61,717 nucleotides of DNA from Phaeoceros laevis (GCA_049999765.1 JBNGIQ010008509.1:1-61717), one strand, 5' to 3'; positions 1 through 11,374 are shown, counted from the stretch's first letter. Notes: a model not told the origin generated them from the letters alone. Made by a program: numbers and translations.

Positions 1-435
1 CCTTCGACTCCCTGCACCATCTTTGGGTCTGTCCACAGGAAGGATGTCTTGACTAGCTGTAATGCTGTGATCTGTTGGGCCAAATAAGCACTTGTACACT
101 TTTCTGGAGCAGCTTTGAGTCATCCTGGGACGGTATGTAAGCTCAGCAGTTGACTTCCATGACAGTGTGCAACAAAATTTAGATGGGAATGTGGGATCCC
201 GCTCCTCTCCGGCTATAAAGTCCTGAATCCTGCACAATGGCACATAAGCAATCTTGACAGCCTGCTGTACACCATTCAATTGATATGTGTCTGAAGTCCA
301 AACCAAATCTTCCTTCCTAAATGCTCTGCTTGGTGGCTCCTGGACCAAGAGATGTGGTGAAGCATCTTTGGAGCTAGCGCCAAGAGGAGAAGTAGTCATC
401 TGTTCAAGAATTGCGCCAATCATACGGGTAGCCAT
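1..435 (-). CDS. N-terminal part of an unrecognised protein, running off the window
   Basis: From the ATG at 433-435 the minus strand stays open for 145 codons to base 1 with no stop, so the gene continues to the left. The first ~35 residues are Ser/Thr/Ala-rich. Residues ~40-145 look like a folded, conserved-type region with several Cys and aromatic residues (for example YVPLCRIQDFIAG, LTYRPRMTQSC, RKVYKCLFGPTDHS). I do not recognise the family with confidence. The Cys and basic pattern is reminiscent of N-terminal zinc-binding domains of transposase-derived plant proteins, but that is a guess. An upstream exon is possible. What supports it as coding is the long open frame with plausible amino-acid composition; no function can be assigned. 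Confidence 0.5.
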   Translation of the reverse strand, partial: MATRMIGAILEQMTTSPLGASSKDASPHLLVQEPPSRAFRKEDLVWTSDTYQLNGVQQAVKIAYVPLCRIQDFIAGEERDPTFPSKFCCTLSWKSTAELTYRPRMTQSCSRKVYKCLFGPTDHSITASQDILPVDRPKDGAGSRR

Positions 436-487
436 TCAGGGAGTTTTAGCGTTCAGGTGTCAATGACATCAACACTGATGTGCGTAC

Positions 488-560
488 CCAAAACCCTAAC
501 TAATCAGCTTTCGAGATTGTGAAACGGCGTGAACGGGTGTTTCCAAAACCCTAACTAATC
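488..560. repeat. Two telobox-containing direct repeats
   Basis: The 18-mer CCAAAACCCTAACTAATC occurs twice, starting near 488 and near 545. Each contains AAACCCTAA, the plant telobox core known from promoters of translation and replication genes. They lie about 60-110 bp upstream of the ATG of the partial minus-strand gene, so they could be promoter elements of that gene (inference). Confidence 0.4.
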
Positions 561-1460
561 CGGGTTTACAAAATGCAAAACGGGAATGCCGTGAGGCCAC
601 GGTTCCCGGTCCCGGTCCATAAGGGGAGAGAGAGTGTATCCACGTCATCCATGTCAGGACAAAACCCGCACAGGGGCCGAGGAAACGAAATGTTCCATAG
701 GCGACGGCGTTGTGGTGATGCCTGTTAGGGCAGGCTGTCAGGTGCATGCCGTTGCGTCGCCTTGGCTTCCTCTGCCGACCACGCCACCTTGCATTGAAAG
801 CAGTCCCGCGCCCAAGCTTCTCCATGCTATTAAAAGACCATTTATCGTCGCCGATGACTAACTACTTACCCTGTTTAACTTAGTTATCTAGGCGGAGCAT
901 TATCTAAAGGGGTTACTCACATGATATACCTGCCATACACCAAAACACAACCACAACACATGACGTGGCCAGGACAGGGCCAGCTTGTCATGACATAGCT
1001 GCTCCCAAGCCACGAGGAGTTGTCATCCTAGACAATCCTCAGGGAGCTAATTTGCGATACTTGTGGCGCCACCATGCTGCCCAGATCCTTGGCTGGACAA
1101 GGCGTCGCATGAGGGATCAGCCAATGGCATCTCTGCCGAGCTCAATGAAGCTCTGCGATGTCGCATCTTCCCCTAACTTGGCTTCTGGTAAGCTCACTCC
1201 TCAGAGTCCCTCTGATGCTGTTGTTGTTCGTTCAGGAGGCACGCAAGTAGAGAGTCTTTCTTCGCCACGCAGTTCCCAGTGAAGAAAAAGTTGAGGCACC
1301 ATGGAGCTCTTGTGAATGGCAGTTCGCTGACTACTGAAGTGCTTTATGTGGCCCCGGATTGGTTCTTTAGCGATGAAATGCCCACTGCTGATATTTACCA
1401 GTAGTAGAGTAGCAAGCCAGCAAGCAAAATGCTGGGCAGAGCAGCAGATTTCCTTCCTTG

Positions 1461-1702
1461 GGAGAGAGGAAGGGCGACGAGCTTCCGGGCCGCCATATAG
1501 CCCCTCAGCCCTCAGGGCTATGATGGCCAGGAAACTCATCGGGATGTGATGCGCAAGTGCACGTTGGACTGCGCAAGCGCTCGTTAGGCTTGTGGTGCAC
1601 AACCGCACGCCGATCGAGCTGTGGTGCGCAAGCTTCCTGGCCGCCATAGCCCGTAGGACTGAGGGCTATGGCGGCCCGGAACTCATCGCCCTTCCTCTCT
1701 CC
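1461..1702. repeat. 242-bp fold-back (inverted-repeat) element, MITE-like
   Basis: The left end (GGAGAGAGGAAGGGCGACGA..., then a TTCCGGGCCGCCAT segment) is the near-perfect reverse complement of the right end, which finishes CGCCCTTCCTCTCTCC at 1702. The arms match for about 40 bp with one or two mismatches. Inside the arms, a GGCTATGGCGGCC-type motif recurs on both strands, so the element is nested. No coding capacity and no clear target-site duplication are seen. The structure fits a fold-back or MITE-type non-autonomous element, but a local inverted duplication is not excluded. Confidence 0.6.
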
Positions 1703-2179
1703 CGGCTGAATTGCAGGTTCGGAATATTATGCAGGTTCGGAGCTTGGCAAGGCTCAGAATTAGGCGGCTCGGAAGTTTACGCAGGCTCGGGGCTAGGTTT
1801 GGGAGAATGGGTCGGGGCCCACGGAATCAGATTCCACCCGTCAGAATGGAGGTTTCATACGTGCGTTTTTAACGCGAAAGAATGTCGGGCATTTAAGGGT
1901 TAAGGGAACAGGACTAGGCTCCTTTTTATTGTATTTTAAAATTTTAATATTAAAGTAATAACGTAGCGCACGGCGTAGGGGCGGGCAGTTGAAACTTCAA
2001 AGGGCAAACTACTTGAATCAAATTTGTCGAATCACTACTAGGATGGGGGGTGTCCCCCATCCCAGTATTTCATCTCCGGCACCAGGTTGTGGCCGTCCTT
2101 GGTATAGGGCATGAGTGGAGTGGCTGGAGTGGAGGCGGAGCGGCTGTTGGGGAGCACGCCCAAGCATGGCGCGACACCA

Positions 2180-2275
2180 GGATCAGGAGATCTGGGGAGC
2201 ATGATCAGGCGAGGCATGGCGATTAGGCGATCTGAGGAGCGTAATCAGGCATGGCAATCAGGCGATCTTGGGAAG
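2180..2275. repeat. Degenerate ~33-bp tandem repeat
   Basis: Related units containing GATCAGGCGA, GGCATGGCGATTAGGCGATCT and GGCATGGCAATCAGGCGATCT follow each other with partial conservation of GAGGAGC(A/G)T(G/A)ATCAGG. They lie in non-coding sequence and look like an old minisatellite. Confidence 0.4.
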
Positions 2276-4507
2276 GAAGTCGCGCGACTTCCCAATTAAC
2301 TCACATGGCCCTTTTCTTGAGAAATGCGTTTCTGTTTCGCCGTACCGTTTTGCACGTTACTTTATTAAGCTCGTGGCATTATTCTGAAAACGCCCTAGAA
2401 ACCTGAAAATGCGAAATGTGGAAACGCGGAAACGCAAGAAATGCATTTCTTCGCTGGAGGAAACGCGTTTTCTGTAACTAAGTCTTACGCCTAGGCCTAA
2501 GAGAAGCAAACCAAGCTTTCCCACATTATCATAAACCCCCAAAACCCTAAAACGTAATTAAATAAGTTAAACTGAACTTCTCACGTTAAAAATATAATTC
2601 AAACGTAATTTGTTTTTGATTTCTTTCATAGGTAAAATTCCATAGATGCAGCATAACTCTCTGTGAGAGCATACTTTACAGGTGGCCCGACAGTATGCTC
2701 CATAGTGCCCGGAGTGTTTTTTTCATTAGTACTTAAATTACGTACGTCACGTTTTTTACCACGTTTTTTTCAAATGGGAGTTTTTTTGCGGATCCGTACA
2801 AACGGGTACTAAACGTATTTTTCAAGTATTTTATAATATTATAATTGTAACTTGCATAGACTACTAGCACTACTTCAAAGTTAGGATGAAGTTACTTAGA
2901 ACGGGATTGTGTGTAGTGCAGACGAAGACAGGTCAATTGACTCAATTCATGCTTGCAGTCGTAGAACGGGGTTCTCACCCTTGTATGTAGTTCAGGCGAA
3001 GCCGCGGAGACGGAGATGAAGGGAATGGTTGGTCGATGCCTTAGACTGTTTGATTTGGTGGTTACTTGCAGTGTGCAAAGCCCGATTTGGGCTTCTCTAA
3101 ACTTACTAAATCAGTGTACTTAGTACTTACTAACTTAGCTACTCTTAGTAAGTAGTGCGCGTATTTTAAGTATTTTCAATATTTTACTTTTTTTCCTCAG
3201 AGATGAAAAGCACTTGCGTTTTTTTTGCGATTAGAGTACATACCACGTTTTATTAGTACAATGCGGAGTTAGCGGTAACTATGGTATGCTCTTAGAGAAG
3301 GTTAGTGTAATGCTTTTATACATCTCTATAGAGACGCATGGAAGTGTTACTATGAGTGGATGCAATTGTTGCCGTCGTCATCCTTTCTTGCGGTATTTAC
3401 CCTAAGCCCGTCAATAAATTCTTCCTTTCTTGTTTTGGTTTGGTAACTTTGGATGGCCTACACTTTTCCAGTTACAAGTACAAGCGAGAAGTTGGCGCTA
3501 ATAGTCCGAGAAGCTGTGCTCACGGAAGTTCCTCAAAACTCATCCATCACTAACGAAGGTCCTAGAAGAAGGTCCTAGAAGAAGCCCAGATCTTTCTCTC
3601 CCTCCCTCCCCTACTTTTCCATGTGGAAATAAAAGTAGTGGAAGATGCCTTTTTGGAGGACTTGAAAGTGCTACAAAGCGGGTATACAATGGGTTGTTTC
3701 TGAGTAAATAAATATTCATATTTAACATCCTTGCAAAAATGAAAGAAATCCAAGTACCTCAAGTGCGAGTAGATTACTCATGATCTACCCTTCCCTGTCA
3801 CATCGGCTGGAGACTTTGCAGACCTAGCCTGCAGAATGGCAAGGATATATTGGGAATCTGTTCAGGACTAGGACTGCAAGCACTTACAAGTCAATAATGA
3901 AGGTTAGCAGGTTCAAGCCTTCCCGTGCCTCGAGGTCTACCTCTTGATTTAGTCCTCACAGCTACCAAATCCTGGATGATCCGCATGCATTCATAACCTA
4001 TCGTGCACGTCACCATGGCCAGCAGCACGCAGCTTGAGTGTCAGGAGGTCATGAAAGTGAAGCTCCGGATGCATTGCTCAAACTAGTTGCAAAATGAGAC
4101 GACCGCCCTCGTCCTTCGGTCAAAGACACTTCATTACTCCTCGTAATGGAAGCATCCTTAGTACTACTTCTGGTCTGTACAGCTGAAAGGCCAGGAAGAT
4201 ACATGTCCTTCACGACCGCAGACTCCGATCCTACACAGAAAATCTTTCCGTTCGATCATCTGCCGAGCACCTGAGCTTGTCCGGGGGACTTACCTCGCGC
4301 AGGCATTCATGAAACCTGAAGTGAAACCATGGCGCCGAACAGTTTTAAGCCTGCCGTCTCCTCGTCTTGCGTCATCCTTTTTTGCTATCGAGAGCAGATG
4401 GCTCGAACCCGAAGAAACCAGTCTGTCTAGAGCGCTCCTCCCCATGCTGCACACATTTGCAAGAGCTCAAGACCCTGTTTCTGCATTCTCCGTGCTGTGA
4501 ATCCATC

Positions 4508-4975
4508 ATGACGGAAGAAGGTTCGAGCTCCAAGTGCTCCCCGTCCAGCGGCTTTCCCGGCGAGGAGAAAAGCAAGGCTCCTCCAGAGCAAGACGAGACC
4601 ACAAAAAAAGAAGACGAGCTTCCACAGCCGAACGAGGATGTCGAGATGGGCTGCGACGTCGTCGACCTGAAGCATAAGGATGCTGCCCATCCTTCCTGCA
4701 AGCCACCGTGTGACACTCCAGTTGCAAATTCCAAGGTGCTAGATGATACTGATCTGGCCAATTGCGACGAAGCTAAAGACATCATGGGAGAGTCTGAGTC
4801 TGCAGAAGAAGACTCCGACGAGGTGGTGGACATGTACGCGGACACTCCGACAGAGACTACGAAGGAGATGGATGAGGACATCCAAGAAATGCGGCGTGTT
4901 TTCAACCTCCTCATGTGGAGAGAAGCTCAGGACGTTCAGAGACACCAGCTCTTGCCACCCTTCGGAAGAGAGTGA
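4508..4975 (+). CDS. Hypothetical acidic, low-complexity protein (155 aa)
   Basis: An open frame from ATG 4508 to the stop at 4973-4975. The product is rich in Glu, Asp, Ser, Thr, Pro and Lys and probably disordered up to about residue 125. It ends in a more ordered segment (DEDIQEMRRVFNLLMWREAQ). An in-frame upstream ATG lies at 4367. A possible polyadenylation signal (AATAAAAG near 5127) follows, which argues that this is its own transcript rather than the first exon of the methyltransferase gene starting at 5409. No family is recognised. It could equally be the last exon of a gene with unseen 5' exons, or a chance ORF in a transcribed region. Confidence 0.35.
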   Translation: MTEEGSSSKCSPSSGFPGEEKSKAPPEQDETTKKEDELPQPNEDVEMGCDVVDLKHKDAAHPSCKPPCDTPVANSKVLDDTDLANCDEAKDIMGESESAEEDSDEVVDMYADTPTETTKEMDEDIQEMRRVFNLLMWREAQDVQRHQLLPPFGRE

Positions 4976-5408
4976 AATTGCTTGTGTTGCCCCCAGATCT
5001 CCATATCCTTCCAAGGGGTTCCTGTTGGTGGGGGGCAACTGGTTCTAAATGTTCGTAGGAAGCCATCCACACATGTATCTTACAAGTGCTCAACACGTGC
5101 AATCTTGTTCAGCTTGCTGTTGTGAATAAAAGACTTTTTATGTTCAATAGTAAAATAGTAGCATAGCACGCAGGCTTCTGGACACGTGTATGTTCTGCTC
5201 GGCCACGTCACAGTCAAGACTGCCAGTGAGGCATGTTTTGCCACCCGCCTGGTTTTGCATGCTCCGCTGCCCTGTTGCCTGCTGTCTTAAGCTTGTAAGA
5301 TTGTAGACTAAGAGTACTTCCAGCTGAAGATCAAAGCCTACCACCGCCTCGATTGCGTTTAGGACGGGTCGATTGCAATTGAAGGCTGCTTTGACAAAAG
5401 TATTGACA

Positions 5409-7006
5409 ATGCAGGTGCTAAGAGATGCTGTGGATCTGGATGAGTATCTGCATGAGTATGACGAGAGTGAGCCCATTACCAAGGTGAACTTGGCCAACAA
5501 GGAGCAGTTGCCCAGCCAGAGAGTCGAGAGACAGAATTCTGTGGACCGTGTGTGCGTGGATGTAGCAGCCGCACTGGCCAGGGCAGAGGACAACGATCAC
5601 AACTCCCTAGGGCTGGCCCACATATTTGAGAGCTTGAAACATGTCTTTTGTGAGGAGATTCAGAAGATGGACAGCTTGCCCGTCAACTTGCCGCTTCATC
5701 CACCCGGTCCTTTCAACATGGCCGACTTGAGGTGCTGTACCAGCCCCAATACGATCTCTCCCATGGTCACCGTGTACGAGGAGATCAGGAAAAGGTATGC
5801 TCGAGACTACTCCACTGTGGAGCAGGACCCAGCAGGGCCGCCCCAGCAGCTCAATAACATGCCTGAAGTCATGGCCTTCTTCCAAGGTCTGCCCACCAGC
5901 GACTTCAACAGTCTGTTTCGAAGTTTGAGACCACCCACATCCCTCGACGGTGGACAGGGGCAGGAACAAGGCTTTTTTGTGTCTGGCGTGCCAGGTACTC
6001 TCTACGGAAGGCTGTTTCCCGCCAAAATGCTCCATGTGGTGATGTCTATCATGGCCTTGCAATGGCTTTCTCAGGTAATCTACCAACCCAGAACCTGCCA
6101 CAAAGTACCCATCCGTTCAATGGGACATACTCAAGATTTCATCGTGTTCACAACCAGCTTTCAAATCTTCAAACGTGTGTGTGTTTGGCAGCTTCCACCA
6201 GGTGTGGTAGACAAGAACTCTCCTACATTCAACCGTGGGAGGATATGGCTGCAAGGAGCTGAGCCGGAGGTGGAGAAGGAGTACTGGCAGCAGTTCAGAA
6301 AGGACTTTATTAAGTTTCTTGTCTGCAGAGCACAGGAGGTCGCAACAGGTGGGCTCCTCCTGCTGCTTCTGCCAGGCACAGCCGATCCTCGGCAGGCTGA
6401 ATCTGAAAAACTCCCAGCCTTTGGGTTGTTCGAGAAAGCTTGGGATGAGATGGTCTCAGAGGTAAAAGGGACAGATCTCGAGAGCCTGTGCATCTTTTCC
6501 ATTTATAAGGATTGGTTGGATTTTGAACTGTCTAGTCTACAGCCCACTTACGGACTGTGTTTCAAGTTTGAACGTTGCTGTTGAGCTTTTAGGGCCGTAT
6601 TGATCCCGAGGAGCGAGATTCATTCAACTTGCCAGTGTACTTGCCGACTCCGGATGAGCTGAAACAGGTCATAGAGGAAGTGAACTCTAGTGGCACCACC
6701 TCAGATTGCTTCGAGATCAGGCGGTTACAGTATTTTGAGAACATGCACATCTTTCCTGAAGTCCTGCGGGAGGCACTCCAAAGGGATGCCATATGCTTTG
6801 GCAGGATGTGGACCAAAGCCATGAGATCCCAACTGAATGGCTTGGTGGAGCAGCATCTGAACTGCTCTTTAACCAACACTCTGTTCCGCAAAATGGATCG
6901 GCTTGCCACAGAGCATGCAGATGAGGTGATACCTAAGCTGAACATTGGCGTTATAGTTGCTGTGCTGGTTTGTAGACGTCAAGACACACTGAGAAGGCCA
7001 ACTTAA
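5409..7006 (+). CDS. SABATH-family carboxyl methyltransferase-like protein, degenerate SAM motif
   Basis: Exons 5409-6074, 6192-6461 and 6593-7006 join in phase with GT-AG introns of 117 and 131 bp and give 449 aa (family usually 350-400). Family signatures are in order: NSLGLAHIFESL near residue 64, the SAM motif at 105-115, DFNSLFRSL, FVSGVPGTLYGRLFPAKMLH, WLSQLPPGVVDKN across intron 1, FRKDFIKFLVCRAQE, and DPEERDSFNLPVYLPTPDE across intron 2. SABATH enzymes methylate carboxyl groups of small acids such as jasmonate, salicylate, IAA or gibberellin, using SAM. Here the usual ADLGCSSGPNT reads ADLRCCTSPNT, losing both glycines, and the N-terminus carries ~60 unusual residues in place of the normal GG-G-SY start. 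The fold is therefore recognisable but catalysis is doubtful. The substrate cannot be inferred. The ATG at 5409 is the first in frame; an unseen 5' exon is possible. Confidence 0.75.
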
Positions 7007-7639
7007 CATGTTCACTACTTACTAGTCGGGGTCAAAATTGGATGTAAATATTTGTGAGGCTTGAGCATAGCTCCTACATATTGGATTACCTGTGAAGTGC
7101 CAGGTATGAGTCATGACGTGACGTGGTTGGCTCCCCAGACGACCTGGGGAACGTAAGAGTTTCAAGCTTGTTCGGGAACTGACAGCCACTCTTGCCAGTA
7201 GGACACTAGGCCTTGGGCAGGAAGGGAAGTATGGGTAGACTACCTGTGTGCTTGTTTGGGAAACAGCGCAAAATCAACAAAGCACCTGACGCACAGGGAA
7301 AGGACGTACGTTGTGGCGCGCACCAAAGCATGCTAAATCTACCACAACACGCTCACACCCACACGCTGGAAGCCGTGAAAAGAATGTTTATTAGTCTAGT
7401 GGGACAAAAATAGTTGTTGCATTGTGCAACACTGCCGATTACCATCTTGCAGAACAAACTTAACGAGGGAAAGGGGGAGGGAACGAAGGCGGGAGAGATG
7501 CAAACCATCTAAGGGAGAGTCAAATGTGTTAGAAGACGCTCAACAACTAGGGAGCCAAAATTGACATCTTCAAGATGACAATGCCACAAAATAGTTCCTA
7601 ACCTAGAAAGGGTTCAGAGAGAAGTTTCATGTACATCTG
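7007..7639. other. Convergent intergenic spacer
   Basis: This is 633 bp between the 3' ends of the SABATH gene (+) and the arginine decarboxylase gene (-). It should hold both 3' UTRs. No coding segment or repeat is seen. Confidence 0.5.
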
Positions 7640-9874
7640 TCAACAACAGGAGGGCTGAGAGTGTGCCACCACAGGAGAGGAGAGCTTGGACCTGTTGAAA
7701 GAATAGCAACTCCTAAGCTGATCATTGAGAAGGTAAGTGTACGAACTAAAGCTACGGTCTAAACTACTCAGAATTTCGCGGTCATTGCCTATACAGCCCT
7801 CACGGCGGGTTTCCTCCACTCGGCCCTTCAAAACTTCATACATCAACTCAGGGTCATGCTGCATAACCCGCTGCACATCAGCGATTGCCTGCCCCTGCAC
7901 CATTTCCAGAATCTCATAGGTGCCAGTACCTTTGTTCTGCACCACATGCACCACATTGGTAGTACCGAACAGGTTGTGCATACCTCCCAGGATTTCCTGA
8001 TATGCACCGCCCAAGAACAGACCCATGTAGTAAGGCTTGCCAGCCTCAAACGGATGCACCTCCAAATACTGCTTCTGCTCTCCGTAGAGATCCTTCCCAA
8101 TGAATTTGGACACCTTGCCATCGCTATCACATGTCAAGTCACACAGGACTGCTCTCGTTGTAGGTTCCTCCTCAAGGCGATGGATTGGTACAATAGGGAA
8201 GAGCTGGCCAATTGCCCAATAGTCTGGCATCGACTTGAACACTGAAAGGTTAACGTGATAGGTTGCATTGTACTTGGAAGTGACCTTGTTGGATGCAGGC
8301 AGTACCTTCTTGGCGTCACTTACAGTCTTCGAATTGTCCACCATTGCCATATACTTCTTGTGCTCCATCTCATTCTTGGCAGCAGCAAGCACATCGTACA
8401 GGCTGTCCACGGAAGCCCGAACCTCCAAACTCAGAAGTCCGCTCTTGAAGAGGCTGGCACATTCTCCCTTCATTTTCATGGCACAGTCCAGAGCTCCATC
8501 GTAGTCAGCTGCTGGTTTGCTATTCAGGTGACACTTCAAATCTTCGTGCATGGTTGCCACGTTCTTGGGGAGCCCCTCACACTTGAGCTCCAAAGAAACC
8601 CCGTGATCCTGACCACCCTTCTGGTGGGCTGAGAGAACATCAAAGACAAGAACCGACTGGTGAGAGACAATAGCACGGCCGCTCTCACAGCACAGAGTTG
8701 GCTGCTTCACATTCTTGAGAATGCAGGCGTCCTTGATGGCCGCCACAACCTCCTCCGCGTACTCCTCGATAGTGTACCCAATAGACATGTCAGACAGGGC
8801 GGAGTGAGTTCCATCGTAGTCCACTCCAAGACCTCCTCCAATGTCGATGAAATTCATGTTGGCTCCCATCAACGCCAGCTCGCAGAAAATGTGAGCTGCT
8901 TCACTCACCCCTTCCTGGACAATGGCCAGGGAAGGGATCTGGGAGCCAATGTGGAAGTGCAGCAACTGCAGGCAGTCCAGCATTCCCTTGCTCCTCAGCT
9001 TGGCCACGATCCTCACCATCTCGGGTGTTGACAGACCGAATTTTCCATCATCTCCGGATGTCTCTCCCCAGTGGCCACCGTGCTTGGTGCTCAGCTTTGC
9101 CCGCAGGCCAATGACAGGCTTCACACCCATGTACTGACTGGTCCTGATCACGATGTCCAGCTCCACCTCCTGCTCCAAGACAATGATGGAGTTGAGCTTG
9201 AGCTGCCTGGCCCTGAGGGCAAGACCAATGTACTCGGAATCCTTGTAACCATTGCAGATAAGCAGCGCGTTAGCGCTGCTCTTGCACATGCAGGACATGA
9301 CGGTGAGCAGCTCGGGCTTGGAGCCCGCCTCGAGGCCATAGTGGAAATCTTTGCCGAAGGTGATGATGTCCTCCACAATGCGGCGGTCCGGGTTGCACTT
9401 GACCGGAAACACTCCCCGGAAAGCGCCCTGGTAGTCTTGCGCTGCAATGCCTTGCTCGAATGCGCTCTGAAAGGTCTCAATCCTGTGCTTGAGAACATCC
9501 GGGAAGCGGATGATGAGGGGCAGATTCATCCCTCCTCGGCTCTTGTCCACAACCCGTTGCACAACATCCATGAGATCAATCTCCTCCGCTGGCTTGGTGT
9601 CCAATCCGTGAGGGTGTACAGAAATGTGTCCACTGTCGTTGATGTAGAAGTAGGGCGCTCCCCATCCGCCAATTCTGTAGGTGGCCGACGACTTTTCGGT
9701 GGTCCACCCCTTGGCTCCTGCACCTGGAGGAGTTCTGGGAGAATTAACTCCTGCGCTGTATTCATAGCGCATCACCGATCCAAAACCTTTGTTGGTCGAT
9801 TGGTGATCAATCCTGGAAATATCCGCAGTCCCAAAGAAGGGCTGGTCGCCGGACCTCAATGCTAGGGGGGGCAT
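7640..9874 (-). CDS. ADC: Arginine decarboxylase (biosynthetic, PLP-dependent)
   Basis: A single uninterrupted frame of 744 aa, slightly longer than the ~700-aa plant enzymes. ADC converts arginine to agmatine, the first step of the plant route to putrescine and polyamines, usually in plastids or cytosol. Visible marks are YRIGGWGAPYFYIND near residue 67, GVFPVKCN with the PLP lysine at about 159, GLEAGSKPELL, LLHFHIGSQIPS, IDIGGGLGVDYDGT, CCESGRAIVSHQSV, LCDLTCDSDGK, and YYMGLFLGGAYQEILGG in the C-terminal domain. This is the fused SpeA/ODC-like alanine-racemase fold. The ATG at 9872-9874 is the first after an in-frame upstream TGA, and no ATG occurs on the minus strand in the 235 bp just upstream, so a proximal uORF is absent. 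Lack of introns is normal for plant ADC genes. Confidence 0.95.
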   Translation of the reverse strand: MPPLALRSGDQPFFGTADISRIDHQSTNKGFGSVMRYEYSAGVNSPRTPPGAGAKGWTTEKSSATYRIGGWGAPYFYINDSGHISVHPHGLDTKPAEEIDLMDVVQRVVDKSRGGMNLPLIIRFPDVLKHRIETFQSAFEQGIAAQDYQGAFRGVFPVKCNPDRRIVEDIITFGKDFHYGLEAGSKPELLTVMSCMCKSSANALLICNGYKDSEYIGLALRARQLKLNSIIVLEQEVELDIVIRTSQYMGVKPVIGLRAKLSTKHGGHWGETSGDDGKFGLSTPEMVRIVAKLRSKGMLDCLQLLHFHIGSQIPSLAIVQEGVSEAAHIFCELALMGANMNFIDIGGGLGVDYDGTHSALSDMSIGYTIEEYAEEVVAAIKDACILKNVKQPTLCCESGRAIVSHQSVLVFDVLSAHQKGGQDHGVSLELKCEGLPKNVATMHEDLKCHLNSKPAADYDGALDCAMKMKGECASLFKSGLLSLEVRASVDSLYDVLAAAKNEMEHKKYMAMVDNSKTVSDAKKVLPASNKVTSKYNATYHVNLSVFKSMPDYWAIGQLFPIVPIHRLEEEPTTRAVLCDLTCDSDGKVSKFIGKDLYGEQKQYLEVHPFEAGKPYYMGLFLGGAYQEILGGMHNLFGTTNVVHVVQNKGTGTYEILEMVQGQAIADVQRVMQHDPELMYEVLKGRVEETRREGCIGNDREILSSLDRSFSSYTYLLNDQLRSCYSFNRSKLSSPVVAHSQPSCC

Positions 9875-11374
9875 GCTTTCAGGTTGCCGCTTAAGTACAA
9901 AATCCTGCGCAGGATGCTCCTGGCCAGAAGCCGAGGCCGGAGCCTCGGCTCAATCTCTGCTGAATCAATTTTCTACAGGTGGAAAAATCACGGACAAAGA
10001 TGAACGACGGGGGTGACGCGGCGGTGAACTGAAGCTCTGGTCAGAAGAAGCAACTCTGTAGGCAACAAATACGCGAGCAAGACACGGCGGCCCTGCTGTC
10101 CGTCGGCGGATCACCACCTCCTCTTTGAGAGCAACAATTCCAATTCTCCAAAACCACTGCTAAACCCCGACCGCCAGCAGGCAGCCAAGAAGAAGCCGAA
10201 GAAGAAGGTCACAAGAAATTCTCCCCAACAGCACCGCCACCGCACAGCCGGAAAATTAAGGGAGGATGGCCTCCCTCTGCAAGCCGGCAAGAGGGGGGAA
10301 TGGGATTCCCTACCGCCGCAATCCACCAGAAGAAAACCTAGGAAGTCTCTCCTCCTCCTCCGCAACAGCAATGACAGACGCTGCTGCGCTTCTGAGAAGA
10401 AGCGGCAGAGGGAAAGAAAATCAGTGGAGCAAGAAGAAGGTAATGAATCTGTAAACCGCCTGCAGCAGGCGGGGCAGGCTGACCTATCCGATCCGGCAGC
10501 AGAGCAATCCACCTCACCACTCGAAATCACTCGACAAAATTTGGGAAACAGCCAATTCCGGACTACAAGCTCCGATCCCGAATCGTTTCTCAGCAGCTGG
10601 CTGCACACATTCAGCGCACTCGCTTCCCAGGACAAACGGCTCAGGAGAGGATGGCAGATGCAGAGAACAAGAAACAACAGACAAGCAAGCAGTGCACCGC
10701 AGGGCGCACACACACAAAAAGGGAGGGAAGGACGCGAGGCAGGGCAAAGAGAGGCAGGGAGGGGGGGAGGAGGGCAGGGTGGTGGTGGTGGAGGCAGCGG
10801 TTGCACAACTCACAAGAGGGCTTTGCTAGCAGTGCTCCCGAGGGCAGGGGAGGAGAGCAGAGAAGGGGCCCCAAGCTCCTTCCGCGTGTTGTGGAGATGC
10901 AGGCGGCTCCAGGGCGGATTTATACAAGAAGGCCACAGGGGAGAGAAACGTAGAAGTGCGGCAGAGAGGCAGGAGGCAAGAAAGAGGCAGTCAGAGGCGA
11001 GGTCGGCAGAGGCAGGTGTCACACAGGACCGCTCGCTCGCTCACCCCTCGCGATGGCGCTCTGGCGGGCTCCTCCCCTCTCCTAAAGACTCCCTCTCCTT
11101 CCCTCCCCTCTAAGGGCAGGCAGGCAGGCAGGAAGGAAGGAAGGCAGGCTCCCCCCCTCCTCGGTGGAGGAGGTTAAGCGGCAGCGGCAGCGGCAGCAGC
11201 CAAGGAAGCGGCAGCCAAGCAGGAGGAGGAGACAGACGGACGCAGGGACGACGGACGAACGTCGGCAAAAATGGGTCTATACCTGTTGTTGCTGTGTTGG
11301 CCTTCCGGAGAGGGGATGGCAGAAGAAGCCGGACGGGGCGGGTGAAAAGAGGTAAAGTAGCCGGACGTGTAGCG

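Larger units (their letters stand above)
436..4300. other. Gene-poor region with degenerate repeats
   Basis: No convincing coding segment is seen. The first part is GC-balanced. The stretch 1900-3760 is AT-rich, with runs of T and A and no long frames. It contains an 18-bp direct repeat with telobox cores (488-560), a fold-back element (1461-1702), a short GCAGGTTCGGA-type degenerate tandem array (about 1711-1795), and imperfect ~33-bp units built on GGCATGGCGATCAGGCGATC (about 2180-2275). Confidence 0.5.

Noticed and set aside
9071-9865. 264-codon plus-strand ORF
   Set aside because: It is antisense to the arginine decarboxylase gene and results from its codon bias.
10111-11113. Long ORFs on both strands upstream of ADC (up to 231 codons)
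   Set aside because: They are Pro/Ser/Cys- or Arg/Gly-rich products of GC-skewed repeats (GGAGG, CAGG); no domain-like sequence, and they overlap the ADC leader and promoter.
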